DNA of 64,000 nucleotides from Bradyrhizobium sp. 190. Its GTDB lineage: Bacteria > Pseudomonadota > Alphaproteobacteria > Rhizobiales > Xanthobacteraceae. This document shows positions 8,831 through 16,894 of this stretch, one piece after another. The position numbers and the translations under genes are program-made. Positions within the stretch are counted from its first letter, which is position 1. Each line of letters opens with the position of its first letter. The stretch spans positions 744,001 to 808,000 of the forward strand of contig NZ_JADPJL010000008.1 of the NCBI RefSeq assembly GCF_023073415.1, written 5' to 3'. A model generated the notes under the pieces. That model ran no database searches, had not been told where the DNA came from, and worked only from the letters and a program-made list of their open reading frames with translations.

Positions 8831-9571
8831 TCAATAGCGATTTACGGGCAGAATCATCATCTCCGCAATCTGAACATGCGGCGGCTGGTCCAACGCAAAG
8901 ACGATCGACCGGGCAATATCGTCGGGATCGAGCGCCATCTTGAACTGGTCGAAATAGTCCTTTTCCTTCTCCCGGTCGCCACGGTAGCGGGTGAGGATGA
9001 TGTTGGTCCTGGTCAGGCCAGGCTGCACCTCGGTTACCCGGATCGCCGTTTCCGCAAGCTCTCCCCGGAGCGTTTCGGTGAACATGTGCACGCCCGCCTT
9101 GCTGGCGCTGTAAGCAGCCATGTCGGGAACGATGCGTACGGCGTTGATCGAGCTGATGTTGACGATGTGGCCTGCGTTACGTCTGACCATGTCGGGCAGA
9201 AGGCTACGGGTCACCCGCATCAGGCCGATCAAATTGGTCTGTATGATCCCGGACCAATCGTCCGCTGCGCCGGCATCGAAGCGAGTCCGGCCACCGATGT
9301 CGTGGCCGGCGTTGTTGACGAGGATGTCGACCGGCTTGAAGGCGTCCGGGATGAGGTCGGGCAGGCGGTCCACGGCCTTGGTGTCGGTAATATCGAGTTC
9401 GATCGGGAACGTTTTGTCGCCCATTTCGGCGGCGAACTCACGAAGCGAAGCCGGATCGCGGTCGGCCAGCACGACCCGCCGTCCGCTTTCGACCAGCGCT
9501 TTCGTAATGGCTCGACCCATGCCACCGGCGGCGCCGGTTACCACGGCATTGCGGCTCGATGCTTCAGTCAT
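8831..9571 (-). CDS. SDR-family oxidoreductase (YdfG-like)
   Basis: A 246-residue classical SDR. The cofactor motif TGAAGGMGRA is at residues 12-21, NNAG near residue 88, the catalytic Ser in NISSINA and the Tyr-x3-Lys as YSASK. The protein resembles NADP-dependent hydroxy-acid/serine dehydrogenases (YdfG type) in the segments FTETLRGELAETAIRVTEVQPGL and DPDDIARSIVFAL. A good ribosome-binding site (AGGAGA) precedes the ATG at 9571. It sits 33 bases after the next SDR gene in the same operon. The substrate is unknown, probably a hydroxy-acid or hydroxyacyl intermediate. Confidence 0.9.
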   Translation of the reverse strand: MTEASSRNAVVTGAAGGMGRAITKALVESGRRVVLADRDPASLREFAAEMGDKTFPIELDITDTKAVDRLPDLIPDAFKPVDILVNNAGHDIGGRTRFDAGAADDWSGIIQTNLIGLMRVTRSLLPDMVRRNAGHIVNISSINAVRIVPDMAAYSASKAGVHMFTETLRGELAETAIRVTEVQPGLTRTNIILTRYRGDREKEKDYFDQFKMALDPDDIARSIVFALDQPPHVQIAEMMILPVNRY

Positions 9572-9604
9572 TGTGTATCTCCTGTGGTGGACGGCCGATG
9601 ACGC

Positions 9605-10378
9605 TCATGCAATGGACCAGCCCCCATCGATCGGCAGCGTTGCCCCTGTGATGTCCTGCGCGGCCGGGCTGCACAGGAAGGCCGCCATCGCGCCGACGCC
9701 TTCCATGGCGACAAATCGTCCGGTCGGCTGACGCGTCGCCAGATAGTCGCTTGTGGTCTCGTCGATGGTGCGGCCTTTGCCGGCCGCGATCCCTGCGATT
9801 TTTTCTTGAATGGCCGGCGTGGGCAGCGTTCCCGGGCACAGTGCGTTGCAGGTAATTCCGCTCTTTGTCGTTTCGATTGCAACCGCACGAGTCATGCCGA
9901 CGATGGCCGTTTTGGTGGTCACATAATCGATGCGGTCCGCGACCGCGCGCGTCGAATAGATCGACGCCATGTTGATGATGCGGCCCCATTTCCGTTGCTT
10001 CATGCCGGGCAATGCGAGACGGATCAGGTGGAACGGGGCGGACAGGTTGACGGCGAGCGCTTCGTCCCATCGTTCCGGCGGGAAGTTCTCGACCGGTGAA
10101 AAATGCCGCACCACCGCATTGTTCACCAGGATATCGACCGCTCCGGTGCGGCCGAGCAGGTCTTTCATCATCGCTTCTATGGCAGTGCGCCGCGACAGGT
10201 CGGCTGCGATGCTGACCACCTCGACGTTAAACTGCGTGCGAAGACGATCGCGCGTCTGCGCCGGTTCGACCAAATCGTGCAGGACAATGCTGGCTCCCGC
10301 GCCGGCAAGGCTTTCGGCCACGGCCAGGCCCAGGCCTGCCGTAGCCCCGGTCACGAGAGCCCATTTGCCCTTCAACAT
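9605..10378 (-). CDS. SDR-family oxidoreductase (3-hydroxybutyrate-dehydrogenase-like)
   Basis: A 257-residue classical SDR with TGATAGLGLA (cofactor), NNAV, a Ser in NMASIYS and Tyr-x3-Lys as YVTTK. The C-terminal segment LPIDGGWSIA is the usual end of 3-oxoacyl-ACP-reductase/3-hydroxybutyrate-dehydrogenase-like members. It is 15 bases from the CMD gene upstream and 33 bases from the next SDR, so all are co-transcribed. It probably oxidises a secondary alcohol formed in the pathway encoded by this block. Exact activity cannot be read from sequence. Confidence 0.9.
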   Translation of the reverse strand: MLKGKWALVTGATAGLGLAVAESLAGAGASIVLHDLVEPAQTRDRLRTQFNVEVVSIAADLSRRTAIEAMMKDLLGRTGAVDILVNNAVVRHFSPVENFPPERWDEALAVNLSAPFHLIRLALPGMKQRKWGRIINMASIYSTRAVADRIDYVTTKTAIVGMTRAVAIETTKSGITCNALCPGTLPTPAIQEKIAGIAAGKGRTIDETTSDYLATRQPTGRFVAMEGVGAMAAFLCSPAAQDITGATLPIDGGWSIA

Positions 10379-10393
10379 CGTCTCAGGCTCCGA

Positions 10394-10774
10394 CTATTTC
10401 TTGTCCAGTTCGGCAAACACTTCCTTGGCGTTGCGGAAGGCGTCGACGCCGGCCGGCACGCCGCAATAGATCGCGACCTGCATGAACACCTCGCGTATTT
10501 CCTCGCGCGTCGCTCCGTTGGTCAGTGCGCCCCGCACGTGGGTCTTGAGTTCCTGTGGCCGGTTGAGCGCGCAGAGCATCGCGAGGTTGAGAAAGCTGCG
10601 GGTTTTGTGCGAAAGGCCGTCGCGGCCCCAGACGTAGCCCCAGCAATACTCCGTCGTGAGGTCCTGCATCGGCCGGTTAAAGTCGTCGGCCGATGCGATC
10701 GCCTTGTCGACGAATTCATTGCCCAGGACGCTCTTGCGAATCTCGAGGCCTCGATCGTATGTCGCCTTGTCCAT
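10394..10774 (-). CDS. Carboxymuconolactone decarboxylase (CMD) family protein
   Basis: The frame could extend to 10864, but the ATG at 10774 gives MDKATYDRGLEIRKSVLGNEF, the standard start of PcaC-like proteins and a normal length of 126 residues. Family features seen are EYCWGYVWGRDGL, LNLAMLCALNRPQELKTHVRGA and VAIYCGVPAGVDAFRNAKE. True PcaC decarboxylates 4-carboxymuconolactone in the protocatechuate branch. No other pca genes are present, so a different lactone or keto acid is likely. A close paralogue lies at 20790-21167. Confidence 0.9.
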   Translation of the reverse strand: MDKATYDRGLEIRKSVLGNEFVDKAIASADDFNRPMQDLTTEYCWGYVWGRDGLSHKTRSFLNLAMLCALNRPQELKTHVRGALTNGATREEIREVFMQVAIYCGVPAGVDAFRNAKEVFAELDKK

Positions 10775-10788
10775 ATCGGTATCCAATC

Positions 10789-12024
10789 TTAGTTTTTGGG
10801 CCAGAACGGCTGGGACAGCGCCAGTTGCGGCGGGAATACCGTGACCGGCACACCGGCTTGCCACTGCACGATGGTCATGCCGGCGCCGACACGGCGGCCC
10901 TTTTCGTCGAACTTGATTTCGCCGAGCGGGTAATATTTCGAGGGACCGGCATCCATCGAGCGCAGCGCGTCGGCGACCGCAACGCGGTCAGCCTTGCCCG
11001 CCTTCTCGAGCGCGTCCTTGATCACCCACATGTCGCCATAGGTGGAGATCGCGTTCTGCGTCATCCAGGGCTCCTTGTAGCGGTTCTTCAGTTCGGCGAT
11101 CAGCGCCTCGTGGCCCTTGGCGCCCCAGCTCGCGACGCAGGTGAGCAAGCCCTGCAGCAGTTCCGGACTTACGGTCTGCAGCATGTCGGGTTCGGCAATG
11201 GCGATGCCGAACGAGATAGTTGGAATCTTGCCTTGTCCGAGGCCGAACTCGTTCATCTTTTCGAGCAGCAGCTTGGCGTCGGAAATCACGGTCGGCAGAA
11301 AGAACAGAAGGTCAGGTTTCGCCGACCGGATTTTTTGAACCAGCGGGGTGGCGTCGGCGAGCGGCGGGGTAAAGGTTTCATCGACGATCAACTGCAGGCC
11401 GTTTTCGGCGAGCAGGCCGTCGCGCATCGCCTTTGCCGACGAAACCGATGCCGCGGTGTTGTCGGTGATGATCGCGACCGTCTTGGGCTTCTTTCCGGAA
11501 GCGGTTTCAGCAAGCTTCACGATCTGCGGCAAAGCCTGTTTTGCCTGCGATCCCGCCGTAGCCGATGTCTGGAAGACATATTTGAAGCCACGATCGGTAA
11601 TGAGGTCGGAGTAGGAGAGGGTGAGGACCGGAAGATTGGCCCGCTCCGTGACTTCCGTGACGGCCAACGTGAATGAACTCAGATAGGCACCGCTCGCCGC
11701 CACCAAATCGGGTTCCTGGGCGACCATACGCTGCGCGGCATTCTTGGCCTTCTCGGTCGTGTCGCCGGAATCGAGCACGACCAACTTGAGCTTGGCGCCG
11801 CCGAGCGACTTGATGCCGCCTTGCGCGTTGATGTGTTCCACCCCCATCTCGGCACCGTGGCGCATCACGGCTCCCGGGCGCGCGTAGAGGCCCGAGATTG
11901 GCACCAGCAACCCGACCTTCACTTCGGATGGTTGCTGAGCCCACACGCGAGACGAGATCAGACCGGCGGATGCGCCGGCGAGCAGGCTGCGCCGCGTCAA
12001 TGCGGCCCGGGTAATTTCTGTCAT
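10789..12024 (-). CDS. Branched-chain-type ABC transporter substrate-binding protein 1
   Basis: A 411-residue periplasmic type I binding protein. The N-terminus TRRSLLAGASAGLISSRVWAQ is a twin-arginine-like signal. The mature part begins EVKVGLLVPISGLYARPG, a typical LivJ/UrtA opening. Domain markers include GGIKSLGGAKLKLVVLD and GDTTEKAKNAAQRMV. It is strongly similar along its whole length to the next gene (12062-13318), so the pair arose by tandem duplication. The ribosome-binding site GGGAGG precedes the ATG. It probably feeds the LivH/LivM-G/LivF complex encoded upstream. The ligand is unknown. Confidence 0.93.
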   Translation of the reverse strand: MTEITRAALTRRSLLAGASAGLISSRVWAQQPSEVKVGLLVPISGLYARPGAVMRHGAEMGVEHINAQGGIKSLGGAKLKLVVLDSGDTTEKAKNAAQRMVAQEPDLVAASGAYLSSFTLAVTEVTERANLPVLTLSYSDLITDRGFKYVFQTSATAGSQAKQALPQIVKLAETASGKKPKTVAIITDNTAASVSSAKAMRDGLLAENGLQLIVDETFTPPLADATPLVQKIRSAKPDLLFFLPTVISDAKLLLEKMNEFGLGQGKIPTISFGIAIAEPDMLQTVSPELLQGLLTCVASWGAKGHEALIAELKNRYKEPWMTQNAISTYGDMWVIKDALEKAGKADRVAVADALRSMDAGPSKYYPLGEIKFDEKGRRVGAGMTIVQWQAGVPVTVFPPQLALSQPFWPKN

Positions 12025-12061
12025 GACTATTCCTCCCTGAAATTTTTGAGATGCGTTGCAG

Positions 12062-13318
12062 TCAAGATTTCTTCGGCCAGAACGGAGAGGCTAATGCGAG
12101 GTCGGACGGAAAGACGGTGACGGGCACGCCGGATTGCCATTGCACGATGACAACACCAGCGCCGACACGGCGGCCCTTTTCGTCGAACTTGAGCTGGCCG
12201 CCAGGGTAGTGTTTCGACGGCCCGCCATCCATGGTGCGGAACGCCTGCGCAACGGAAAGTCGGTCGGCCTTGCCGGCTTGCTCTAGGGCAGCCTTCATCA
12301 GCCACATGTCGCCATAGGTCGAGATAACATTCTGCGTCATCCAGGGCTCCTTGTACTTCGCCTTCAACTCGGCGATCAGCGCCTCATGGCCCTTTGAGCC
12401 CCAGTTGGCGACCACCGTCATGATGCCTTGCACGGCGTCGGTGCTGACGCTTTGCAGCATGTCGGGCTCGGCGATCGTGATGCTGAAGGAGACGGTCGGA
12501 ATCTTACCCTGGCCGAGCCCGAACTCGTTGATTTTTTCCAGACCAAGTTTGGCGTCGGATATCGCGTTGGGCATAAACAGCAGGAGGTCGGGACGAGCCG
12601 ACCTGACCTTCTGGATCAGCGGCGTGGCGTCCGAAAGCGGCGGCGTCCACACTTCCTCGACGACCAGTTGCAGGCCTTCTTGCGCAAAGATTTTTTCCTT
12701 GAGCGCCTTGGCGGTCGCAACCGAGGTCGCGGTATTGTCCATCAGCATCGCCACCGTCTTCGGGCGTTTGCCGGATGCAGCTTCGGCAAGCTTCATCAGT
12801 TCGGGCAGGCCGAGCTCCGATTGCCGGCTGGCAGGGGCTGCGGTCTGGAAGATGAATTTGAAACCGCGCTCGGTCAGCAAGTCCGAATAAGACAAAGTGA
12901 GCATCGGCAGTTCGGCGCGTTCGGTGACTTCGGTCACCGCCAGCGTAAAGGAGCTCAGATAGGAGCCGGTTGCCGCAACCAGATCGGCCTCCTGGGCGAC
13001 CATGCGCTGCGCTGCGTTCTTGGCCTTTTCCGTGGTGTCGCCGCAATCGATCACGACCAGCTTCATCTTCGCGCCGCCGAGCGACTTGATGCCGCCTTGC
13101 GCGTTGATGTGCTCAATGCCCATCTCGGCGCCCATGCGCATCACCTGGCCCGGACGGGTGTAGATGCCGGACAGCGGCACGATCAGGCCGACCTTAACCT
13201 CGGCCGGCTGCTGTGCGCGCGCCACCGTCGACAGGCCGATCGCGGCCGCACCTGAGAGCACGGTTCGGCGCGTCAGTGACGTCTTCGAGATCTTGTCGGA
13301 TGCATTGTCCTGGCCCAT
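12062..13318 (-). CDS. Branched-chain-type ABC transporter substrate-binding protein 2
   Basis: A 418-residue paralogue of the preceding entry, with a twin-arginine-like leader (TRRTVLSGAAAIGLSTVARAQ) and the mature start EVKVGLIVPLSGIYTRPG. The two proteins share long identical stretches (for example INAQGGIKSLGGAK and EKAKNAAQRMVAQE) but differ in ligand-proximal regions such as the segment after FQTAAPASRQSELG. This suggests two ligands for one membrane complex. The ATP-binding subunit starts 29 bases upstream in the operon. The window does not identify the ligand. Confidence 0.93.
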   Translation of the reverse strand: MGQDNASDKISKTSLTRRTVLSGAAAIGLSTVARAQQPAEVKVGLIVPLSGIYTRPGQVMRMGAEMGIEHINAQGGIKSLGGAKMKLVVIDCGDTTEKAKNAAQRMVAQEADLVAATGSYLSSFTLAVTEVTERAELPMLTLSYSDLLTERGFKFIFQTAAPASRQSELGLPELMKLAEAASGKRPKTVAMLMDNTATSVATAKALKEKIFAQEGLQLVVEEVWTPPLSDATPLIQKVRSARPDLLLFMPNAISDAKLGLEKINEFGLGQGKIPTVSFSITIAEPDMLQSVSTDAVQGIMTVVANWGSKGHEALIAELKAKYKEPWMTQNVISTYGDMWLMKAALEQAGKADRLSVAQAFRTMDGGPSKHYPGGQLKFDEKGRRVGAGVVIVQWQSGVPVTVFPSDLALASPFWPKKS

Positions 13319-13347
13319 TTTCGTCCTCTCAATGTTGTTCTTGTTGG

Positions 13348-14076
13348 TTACATGCCGAGATAGGCCTTGCGGATGCGGTCGTCCGCCCGCAAGGTTTGAT
13401 TGTTGCCTTCGAGTGCGACGCGGCCTGCTTCGAGAACGTAACCGTGGTCGGCGGATTCAAGCGCCTCCGCCACGCGTTGTTCGACCAGCAGGATCGTCAG
13501 GTTCGATTGCCGGCGGATCTCGATCAGCCGCTCAAAGATGAAATCCGCGATCGTTGGCGCGAGGCCCATCGACGGTTCATCCAGCATCAGGAGTTTGGGC
13601 GAGGAGGCGAGCCCGCGGCCGATCGCCAGCATCTGCTGCTGTCCGCCCGACAGCGTGCCCGCGAACTGGCCGCGGCGCTCGGCCAGGATCGGCAGCCATT
13701 CGAAGATGCGCTCGATATTGTGTTTCCAGTCGCGCTGTCCGGCCTCGGTCATCGCGCCCATTTCGAGGTTTTCCATCACGGTGAGCGAGGGAAAGACCTG
13801 ACGCCCTTCCGGGACGTGGGCGATGCCAAGATGCGCGCGTTGAGCGGGCCGGATCGACAGCAGGTCGTGATCCCCAAACGTGATCGTCCCCGCGCTTGGC
13901 CGCACGATGCCGGAAATCGTCTTGAACAGCGTGGTTTTGCCGGCGCCGTTCGGCCCGACGATCGCGACGAACTGACCTTCCTCGACCTTGATCGAGACGC
14001 CGTTCAAAACGGGAATCGCGGAATAGCCGGCGGTCAGCCCTTCAATGCGGAGCATGGGCCACCCATTTTTTGCCAA
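13348..14076 (-). CDS. livF: ABC transporter ATP-binding protein, LivF type
   Basis: A 242-residue ATPase of the branched-chain amino acid transporter family. The Walker A motif is GPNGAGKTT, the signature LSGGQQQMLAIGRG and Walker B LLMLDEPSMGLAP, followed by the switch region LVEQRV. The internal ATG at 14055 (MLRIEGLTAGY) matches the usual LivF start better than the ATG at 14076. Both overlap the upstream LivM-LivG gene, which implies coupled translation. It supplies the second nucleotide-binding domain of the transporter with the LivG half encoded at 14042-15832. Confidence 0.92.
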   Translation of the reverse strand: MAKNGWPMLRIEGLTAGYSAIPVLNGVSIKVEEGQFVAIVGPNGAGKTTLFKTISGIVRPSAGTITFGDHDLLSIRPAQRAHLGIAHVPEGRQVFPSLTVMENLEMGAMTEAGQRDWKHNIERIFEWLPILAERRGQFAGTLSGGQQQMLAIGRGLASSPKLLMLDEPSMGLAPTIADFIFERLIEIRRQSNLTILLVEQRVAEALESADHGYVLEAGRVALEGNNQTLRADDRIRKAYLGM

Positions 14077-15832
14077 GATAGGCCTCGATGACGCGGCTGT
14101 CGCGGGTGACGGCTTCCGGCTCGCCCTCGACGATCACGGCGCCGTGGTCGAGCACCAGGAAACTGTCGACCAGGCGGACCATCGCTTGCATCGTGTGCTC
14201 GATGATCGCGATCGTCATGCCGTCGCGGGCGAGACGCTGGATCACTGCCACGACCTCGTTGGCTTCGTCATGACCGAGGCCTGCGAGCGTCTCGTCGAGC
14301 AGCAGGATGCGTGGCTGTCCAGCCAGCGCGCGGGCCAACTCCATCAACCGCAACTCCTTGGTCGTGAGTTCGCCGGCGATGCGGTCGGCGATCTCGGACA
14401 GTCCGACGCGGGCAATCGCATCAGTCGCCAATTGCCTTGCCTCGGCATCGGTCTTGGCGCGGACATAGGCGCCGACCACGACATTGTCCGAGATCGACAT
14501 GCGCAGGAACGGGCGCATGATCTGGAAGGTGCGGCCGATGCCGGCCTCGCAGAGTTCGTGTGGCTTGCGACCGGACATCTCGCGGCCGTCGAGCAGAATC
14601 TCGCCGGTACCCGGCCGCAGGAATCCGTTCAGCAGGTTGAACAGTGTGGTCTTGCCGGCCCCGTTGGGTCCGATGATCCCGAGGATCTCGTTCTGTCGCA
14701 GCTTGAAGCTGACATCCTGCACGGCCTTCAACCCGCCGAAGGAACGCGACAGGTTACGGACTTCGAGGACGACGTCGCCTGTCCCAGTGGATCGTTCGGC
14801 ACGCGCTGGCGCCGGTGCGGCAGGGGCGGCAGCCGCAACCGAGGCGTCCGGCGCGCTCGGCTTCGCCGCAGCCGATGGCGCCGACCGCTTGCGCAGGAAG
14901 TCACGCACCTTCCAGAACAGGCCCTCAGGCGCGAGAAGGATGACGCATATGATAGCGAGGCCGTAAATCACCCCCTGAATGCCGGGAAAGCGCGAGCCCG
15001 CTTCGGCATTGAGCGTCTCGGCCAGCGGGATCAGGATCACCGATCCGATCACCGGACCCCAGACCGTTCCGACGCCGCCGAACATGGCGACCGTCAGCGC
15101 CTGCGCCGACACCAGCATGCCGAACACGGATTGCGGGGTCACCACCAGCAACACGACCGCGTAAAATCCGCCAACTGCTCCGGCGATGGCGCCGCTGAGC
15201 GTGACGGCACGGAGCTTCCAGGCCAGTGTGTTGATCCCCGCGGCTTCCGCGGCGGCTTCGTTCTGCTTGATCGCAAGCAACGCCATGCCGAAGCGCGATC
15301 GTTCGATGGCACGCGTCAGCAGGATCGTGGCCAGCATCATCGCCAGCGCCAGCAGTGTGTAGAGACGATGATCGGCGAATTGCATATAGGCGATCGGATT
15401 GTCGCGCTTGATTGGCAGCGTGACTTCCTGAAGGCCGAGCCATTCGAATACGTAGAGAATGGCGAGCGGGTAGGCGAGCATTGCCAGCGCGAAGTAGTGC
15501 CCCTGCAGGCGGAAGGTCGGAAAGCCGATCAGCAGTCCGGCGATGCCGCCGAAGATGGCCGCGATCGGGATCATGATCCACGGCGACAGATCGAAATGGA
15601 TCTGGCCGAGCACGACGGCATAGGCACCGACGCCGAAGAAGGCAGCGTGACCGAACGAGATCAGTCCGGTGTATCCGCTAAGCAGGTTCCACGACAAGCC
15701 GAAGATCGCCCAGACCGGAACCAGCGTCATCACCAGCTGGTAATAGGAATTGGTCACGCTTAGCGACACTGCGGCATAGAGCGCGGTGAAGACGAGGATA
15801 GGCAGCAGCGAACGCCATCCGCGCATGGTCAT
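14042..15832 (-). CDS. Fused ABC permease-ATPase (LivM-LivG fusion)
   Basis: One 596-residue chain carries both a LivM-type permease (about residues 1-310, many hydrophobic segments, with LSGYTGLISFGHAAFFGVGAY) and a LivG-type ATPase (about 355-590). They are joined by an Ala/Pro-rich linker (residues about 320-350, KPSAPDASVAAAAPAAPAPA). The ATPase half has Walker A GPNGAGKTT, Walker B ILLLDETLAGLG with a Thr where Pro is common, and a signature region reading LTTKELRLMELARAL instead of LSGGQ. Permease-ATPase fusions of this type occur in other alphaproteobacteria. It overlaps LivH by four bases at its start and LivF at its end, so H, M-G and F form one unit. Confidence 0.92.
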   Translation of the reverse strand: MTMRGWRSLLPILVFTALYAAVSLSVTNSYYQLVMTLVPVWAIFGLSWNLLSGYTGLISFGHAAFFGVGAYAVVLGQIHFDLSPWIMIPIAAIFGGIAGLLIGFPTFRLQGHYFALAMLAYPLAILYVFEWLGLQEVTLPIKRDNPIAYMQFADHRLYTLLALAMMLATILLTRAIERSRFGMALLAIKQNEAAAEAAGINTLAWKLRAVTLSGAIAGAVGGFYAVVLLVVTPQSVFGMLVSAQALTVAMFGGVGTVWGPVIGSVILIPLAETLNAEAGSRFPGIQGVIYGLAIICVILLAPEGLFWKVRDFLRKRSAPSAAAKPSAPDASVAAAAPAAPAPARAERSTGTGDVVLEVRNLSRSFGGLKAVQDVSFKLRQNEILGIIGPNGAGKTTLFNLLNGFLRPGTGEILLDGREMSGRKPHELCEAGIGRTFQIMRPFLRMSISDNVVVGAYVRAKTDAEARQLATDAIARVGLSEIADRIAGELTTKELRLMELARALAGQPRILLLDETLAGLGHDEANEVVAVIQRLARDGMTIAIIEHTMQAMVRLVDSFLVLDHGAVIVEGEPEAVTRDSRVIEAYLGKKWVAHAPH

Positions 15833-16779
15833 GTCCTCTCGACCATGCGCCCGAAGAAACCTTGCGGACGGAAGAAGATGATCAGGAGGAACACGACGAA
15901 GATCGCTGCGTTCTGCAATTGCGTCGGCAGGATCAGCGTCGACATCTGCTGGACCAGCCCGATCGTCATGCCACCCCAGAAGGCGCCGATGATGCTGCCC
16001 ATGCCGCCGAGCACGACGCCGGCATACATGACGATGACGTATTCGATACCAACAAAGGGGTGGAAGGGGTAGTTGGTGGCGAGCAGGCCCCCGGCGATCG
16101 CGGTGATGCCGGTGCCGATTGCGAAGGCTATGCGGTGCGCGCGGTCGACGTCGATGCCCATATAGGTTGCCGCGGTGGGATTGTCGGCCGCGGCGCGCAG
16201 CGATTTTCCGATCCGCGACCGAGTGATCATGAGCGTCAGCAGTAGCATCGTCACCAGCGAGATAACCGCGTCGATCCCGCGCGCCTTGTTGATGAAGACG
16301 CTGACGTCATAAAACAGCGGTCCGAGCTCCCACGCCGAACTCGACAGCGGCGTCCGGATCGAGGCCAATACCGAGCCGAACACGAGCAGGCCACCATTTT
16401 GCAGGATCAGTGCGATCCCCAGCGTCAGAATGAGCTGAGCGTAATGACCCTCGCCCTCGAGTGAAGAGGTGCGCGTGCCGGATACCCGCGAGATCAGGGT
16501 AAGGTGGATGAAGTAGCCGAAGACGGCCAGCACCGGGCCGGCCAGCAGGATCGCGACGAACGGTCCGAAGGTGTTGCCGAAAGTGGCCTGCACGCCGAGC
16601 GCGGTGAAGAAATAGAATGCCGCATACATGCCGAGCATCATGAAATCGCCCTGGGCGAAATTGATCACCCGCATGACGCCGAAAATCAGTCCGAGCCCGA
16701 CGCACATCAGGCCGTAGACCGCGCCGATCAAAAGTCCGGCGGACAACGCTTGCAGGAAGCCTTCCAGTGCCTGGGTCAC
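15829..16779 (-). CDS. livH: Branched-chain-type ABC transporter permease, LivH type
   Basis: A 316-residue inner-membrane permease with about eight hydrophobic segments. The LivH signature MRVINFAQGDFMMLGMYAAF lies at residues 36-55, and VLGGMGSIIGAFWGGMTIG near residue 263 is the second conserved region. The start is a GTG at 16779, preceded by aggtctcc. It forms the transport channel with the LivM half of the fused protein. The gap to the MmgE/PrpD gene is about 115 bases, so an internal promoter is possible. Confidence 0.92.
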   Translation of the reverse strand: MTQALEGFLQALSAGLLIGAVYGLMCVGLGLIFGVMRVINFAQGDFMMLGMYAAFYFFTALGVQATFGNTFGPFVAILLAGPVLAVFGYFIHLTLISRVSGTRTSSLEGEGHYAQLILTLGIALILQNGGLLVFGSVLASIRTPLSSSAWELGPLFYDVSVFINKARGIDAVISLVTMLLLTLMITRSRIGKSLRAAADNPTAATYMGIDVDRAHRIAFAIGTGITAIAGGLLATNYPFHPFVGIEYVIVMYAGVVLGGMGSIIGAFWGGMTIGLVQQMSTLILPTQLQNAAIFVVFLLIIFFRPQGFFGRMVERT

Positions 16780-16894
16780 CGGAGACCTCGCGGGGGCAGG
16801 GAGTGTCCCGGTTTTGTGCCGGCTATCGGTGTGGCTTTCGCGGCCATCTCCGGTTTGAACATTGTGCTCCCCATTTTCCGTTTGTCGTTATCGG

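Noticed and set aside
14045..15763. 572-codon plus-strand open frame
   Set aside because: Antisense of the LivM-LivG gene; composition (many Asp, His, Arg, Gln) is typical of a high-GC shadow frame and there is no family match.
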